From positions 16,867 to 24,922 of the forward strand of contig MEUF01000027.1 in assembly GCA_001771615.1 (NCBI GenBank): DNA of 8,056 nucleotides. Reading direction: 5' to 3'. Source of the DNA: a candidate division WOR-1 bacterium RIFOXYB2_FULL_48_7. GTDB lineage: Bacteria > Margulisbacteria > WOR-1 > O2-12-FULL-45-9 > XYB2-FULL-48-7. Shown piece by piece: positions 6,573 to 8,056 of this stretch (position 1 is its first letter; every line of letters starts with the position of its first letter). The translations under genes and the position numbers were made by a program. Under the pieces are notes generated by a model. That model was not told where the DNA came from. It did not search any database and worked only from the letters and a program-made list of their open reading frames with translations.

Positions 6573-7243
6573 CGCTTGTTGTAACGGCTCCGGTCCATGA
6601 CCCCGATACCAGGCGGGATAGCCGATCGCTGCCCCGGCATGGGACGATTGGGCCTGGATGGGGGATGGCTCTCTTTGGCCGCTTGCGGGCTCTTACTGGC
6701 TGAAGCACGCATGGCCACCAGTATCCGGCAAGAATTTTCCAGGCAAGAAGCATATTTATAGGCCTCTTCCATTTCCTTGCCGATAGCAAACACTCCATGC
6801 CCGCGCACAACCGCAACAATACTGTTCCCTTGCAGGAAAGTTGGTAATAATCTGTTGACCTCTTCCGAAGCGATCGCCTGGTGCGCCCGGACAATGGCCG
6901 CGGAACGGAAAACAGCCAAGCCTTCGGCGTCTTGGGGAATAATTTTATTGTCGGTCAGAGAAATAGCTACCGCTTGGGGGGAATGCGTATGGATAATTGC
7001 CTGGGCTCCGGTCTCTTTATAAATAGCCCGGTGGGTATTGACCTCTTTGGATGCCCGCTCGTCGCCGCCGCCGGCCTCCAGGCCGACTTCGACAATGTCA
7101 TTATCCTCCAAATCACCAAGCATCGCTTCACGGCTGGTAATAAAAATCCGGTCCCCTTGACGCAAACTCATATCCCCACCATGCGAATCAACCAAGCCCT
7201 CCCGAAACATAAACTCACCAATTTTTTTGAACTCGTGCAACAT
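6569..7243 (-). CDS. Class II aldolase/adducin-family sugar-phosphate aldolase
   Basis: Zinc-dependent aldolase of the fuculose-1-phosphate aldolase (FucA)/AraD fold, which splits a ketose phosphate into dihydroxyacetone phosphate and an aldehyde. The zinc ligands are visible as His85 and His87 (IIHTHSP) and His149 (VRGHGVF), and the catalytic acid as Glu67 (SKEVNTHRAIY). The N-terminal FREGLVDSHGGDMSLR and ITSREAML segments fit the phosphate-binding and substrate loops. The fold ends near residue 180. Residues 181-224 are a Pro/Ser/basic tail, ending SAIPPGIGVMDRSRYNKR, not part of the catalytic domain as I know it. The start ATG is 3 nt after the kinase stop, with GGAGGT as ribosome site; the stop overlaps the rel start. 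Next to a PfkB kinase, a substrate such as 5-deoxyribulose-1-phosphate, fuculose-phosphate or a related compound is plausible. A member of the family acting as methylthioribulose-1-phosphate dehydratase (MtnB) cannot be excluded. The true substrate cannot be read from the sequence. Confidence 0.87.
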   Translation of the reverse strand: MLHEFKKIGEFMFREGLVDSHGGDMSLRQGDRIFITSREAMLGDLEDNDIVEVGLEAGGGDERASKEVNTHRAIYKETGAQAIIHTHSPQAVAISLTDNKIIPQDAEGLAVFRSAAIVRAHQAIASEEVNRLLPTFLQGNSIVAVVRGHGVFAIGKEMEEAYKYASCLENSCRILVAMRASASKSPQAAKESHPPSRPNRPMPGQRSAIPPGIGVMDRSRYNKR

Positions 7244-7246
7244 TTT

Positions 7247-8056
7247 TTACCTCCAATGTTCCGGCATCATGGCCGAAAATTCAGCATATTGTTTGATCAT
7301 CGTAAAGCGCTCCAGTATTTCGTGTTTTTTTAATCTTTTCATCCGCTCCAGGCTGAAATCCTCAATATTAAATGAGGCCATCACTGACCCAACAACCACT
7401 GCCCGACGCAGGTTAACCTCTCCCAGGTCGTGGCTCTGAGCCAGATAACCAAGAAAACTGCCTCCGAAAGAATCACCCGCGCCGGTCGGGTCACGCAGCA
7501 TTTCCTGCGGATAAGATGGGGCGGCAAACTGCGATTGCTTGGTAAAGAAAATAGCCCCATGCTCCCCTTTTTTAATGATAACCCCCCGGCAGCCCAGCGC
7601 CAGCAATTGGCGCGCGGCCAGCGGCAAATTCGGCGTTTCCATGAATTGCCGGATTTCCGCATCGTTCATGATCATGTAATCAACTTTTTTAATGACCTCG
7701 TGCAAGGCGTCCCGTTTACTGGTAATCCAAAAATTCATGGTATCGGCAATTAATAATTTTGGCTTCTTTAATTGGGCAATAACTTTTAATTGGATCTCGG
7801 GATCAAGGTTGGCTAAAAACACATAATCAGAATTACGCAGATTTTCAGGCAATACCGGGTCAAATTGCGTCAGGATATTTAATTTGGTATCCAGGGTGTG
7901 CGCCTGATTCATGTCATATTCATAGTACCCGCCCCAGCGGAAAGTCGGGCCGTCGATCCTTTGGGCGGCAGCAAGGCTGATCCCCCGTTGCTCCAAAAAT
8001 TGGATGTGATCGGCGGGAAAATCATTTCCCACCGGCCCAACCAAAGAAACTGGAGT
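7247..8056 (-). CDS. PfkB/ribokinase-family sugar or nucleoside kinase, N-terminus cut off by window edge
   Basis: ATP-dependent kinase of the ribokinase family, phosphorylating a sugar or nucleoside hydroxyl. The frame stays open to the right edge (269 codons seen). It begins TPVSLVGPVGNDFP, which is the internal segment that follows the N-terminal GG motif in PfkB proteins. The true start therefore lies outside, with about 40-45 residues missing including the first substrate-binding motif. The TTG at 8044 is an internal leucine codon. Within the visible part: TFRWGGYYEYDMN (substrate lid region, from about residue 38), DTMNFW (105-110), MNDAE (130-134), IIKKGEHGA (160-168), and the ATP/anion-hole signature DPTGAGDSFGG (189-199) with catalytic base Asp195. 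It belongs to the subgroup with the DTMNFW and NDAE motifs, usually annotated only as sugar kinase. Its substrate is unknown; linkage to the aldolase suggests kinase then aldolase on the same sugar. Confidence 0.88.
   Translation of the reverse strand, partial: TPVSLVGPVGNDFPADHIQFLEQRGISLAAAQRIDGPTFRWGGYYEYDMNQAHTLDTKLNILTQFDPVLPENLRNSDYVFLANLDPEIQLKVIAQLKKPKLLIADTMNFWITSKRDALHEVIKKVDYMIMNDAEIRQFMETPNLPLAARQLLALGCRGVIIKKGEHGAIFFTKQSQFAAPSYPQEMLRDPTGAGDSFGGSFLGYLAQSHDLGEVNLRRAVVVGSVMASFNIEDFSLERMKRLKKHEILERFTMIKQYAEFSAMMPEHWR
7249..7254 (-). promoter_or_regulatory. Ribosome binding site of the aldolase gene, overlapping the kinase stop region
   Basis: The minus strand reads GGAGGT, its last base being the T of the kinase TAA stop. 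The GGAGG core ends 6 nt before the aldolase ATG at 7243. The kinase stop lies within the ribosome site spacing, so translation of kinase and aldolase is likely coupled. Confidence 0.7.

Noticed and set aside
1481..7753. Many plus-strand open frames of 64-152 codons across the window
   Set aside because: All lie antisense to well-supported minus-strand genes, have no family resemblance and follow from the low stop frequency opposite coding DNA.
8042..8044. TTG as the start of the PfkB kinase
   Set aside because: The frame stays open upstream to the edge and the codons before it (TPVS) continue the conserved PfkB segment, so this is an internal leucine.
1..8056. CRISPR array, transposon, prophage or defence system
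   Set aside because: No direct repeats with spacers, no transposase or integrase, and all genes are housekeeping or metabolic with uniform composition.

Overview
All eight genes in this window lie on the minus strand, so the order of transcription runs from high to low coordinates. The order is: PfkB-type sugar kinase (5' end cut off by the window), class II aldolase, bifunctional RelA/SpoT-type (p)ppGpp enzyme, clamp-loader delta' subunit (holB), PSP1/RicT-like protein, ribosomal protein S21 (rpsU), LptG/LptF-family lipopolysaccharide permease, and a long TPR protein (3' end cut off). Genes are separated by 15 nt at most or overlap by 1-4 nt. There is no gene-free stretch to describe, and I see no tRNA, rRNA, mobile element, CRISPR or terminator.

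The organism is a bacterium with an outer membrane (LptG-type permease) and moderate GC content. It uses standard code 11: TGA ends four of the genes, and relA ends in two tandem TGA codons. Several genes are shorter than the usual family members. The holB-ricT pairing resembles Firmicutes, whereas the LPS permease does not. Together this suggests a deep-branching diderm lineage, for example an uncultured Margulisbacteria-like group. That placement is inference at low confidence, because no marker gene here decides it.

Layout by region. (1) About 6569-8056: kinase and aldolase, 3 nt apart, look like a sugar or deoxysugar catabolic pair (phosphorylation followed by retro-aldol cleavage). (2) 4620-6572: the Rel enzyme is coupled to the aldolase by an ATGA overlap. 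Its hydrolase and synthetase residues are intact, but the helical domain after TGS is strongly shortened. (3) The end of relA carries a near-consensus sigma-70 promoter (ATGACA, 17 bp, TATAAT). It is placed so that transcription would begin at or next to the GTG start of holB, which points to a leaderless message. A perfect 7-bp inverted repeat fills the promoter spacer. (4) 1-4604: holB, ricT, rpsU, lptG and the TPR gene form a tight cluster, probably driven from that promoter as well as by read-through.

The cluster is mainly housekeeping: stringent response, DNA replication, a RicT-type RNA-processing factor, translation and outer-membrane biogenesis. The points most worth following are the promoter/operator/leaderless arrangement at holB, the minimal delta' subunit, the trimmed Rel helical domain, and an exact 52-residue super-repeat within the TPR protein.
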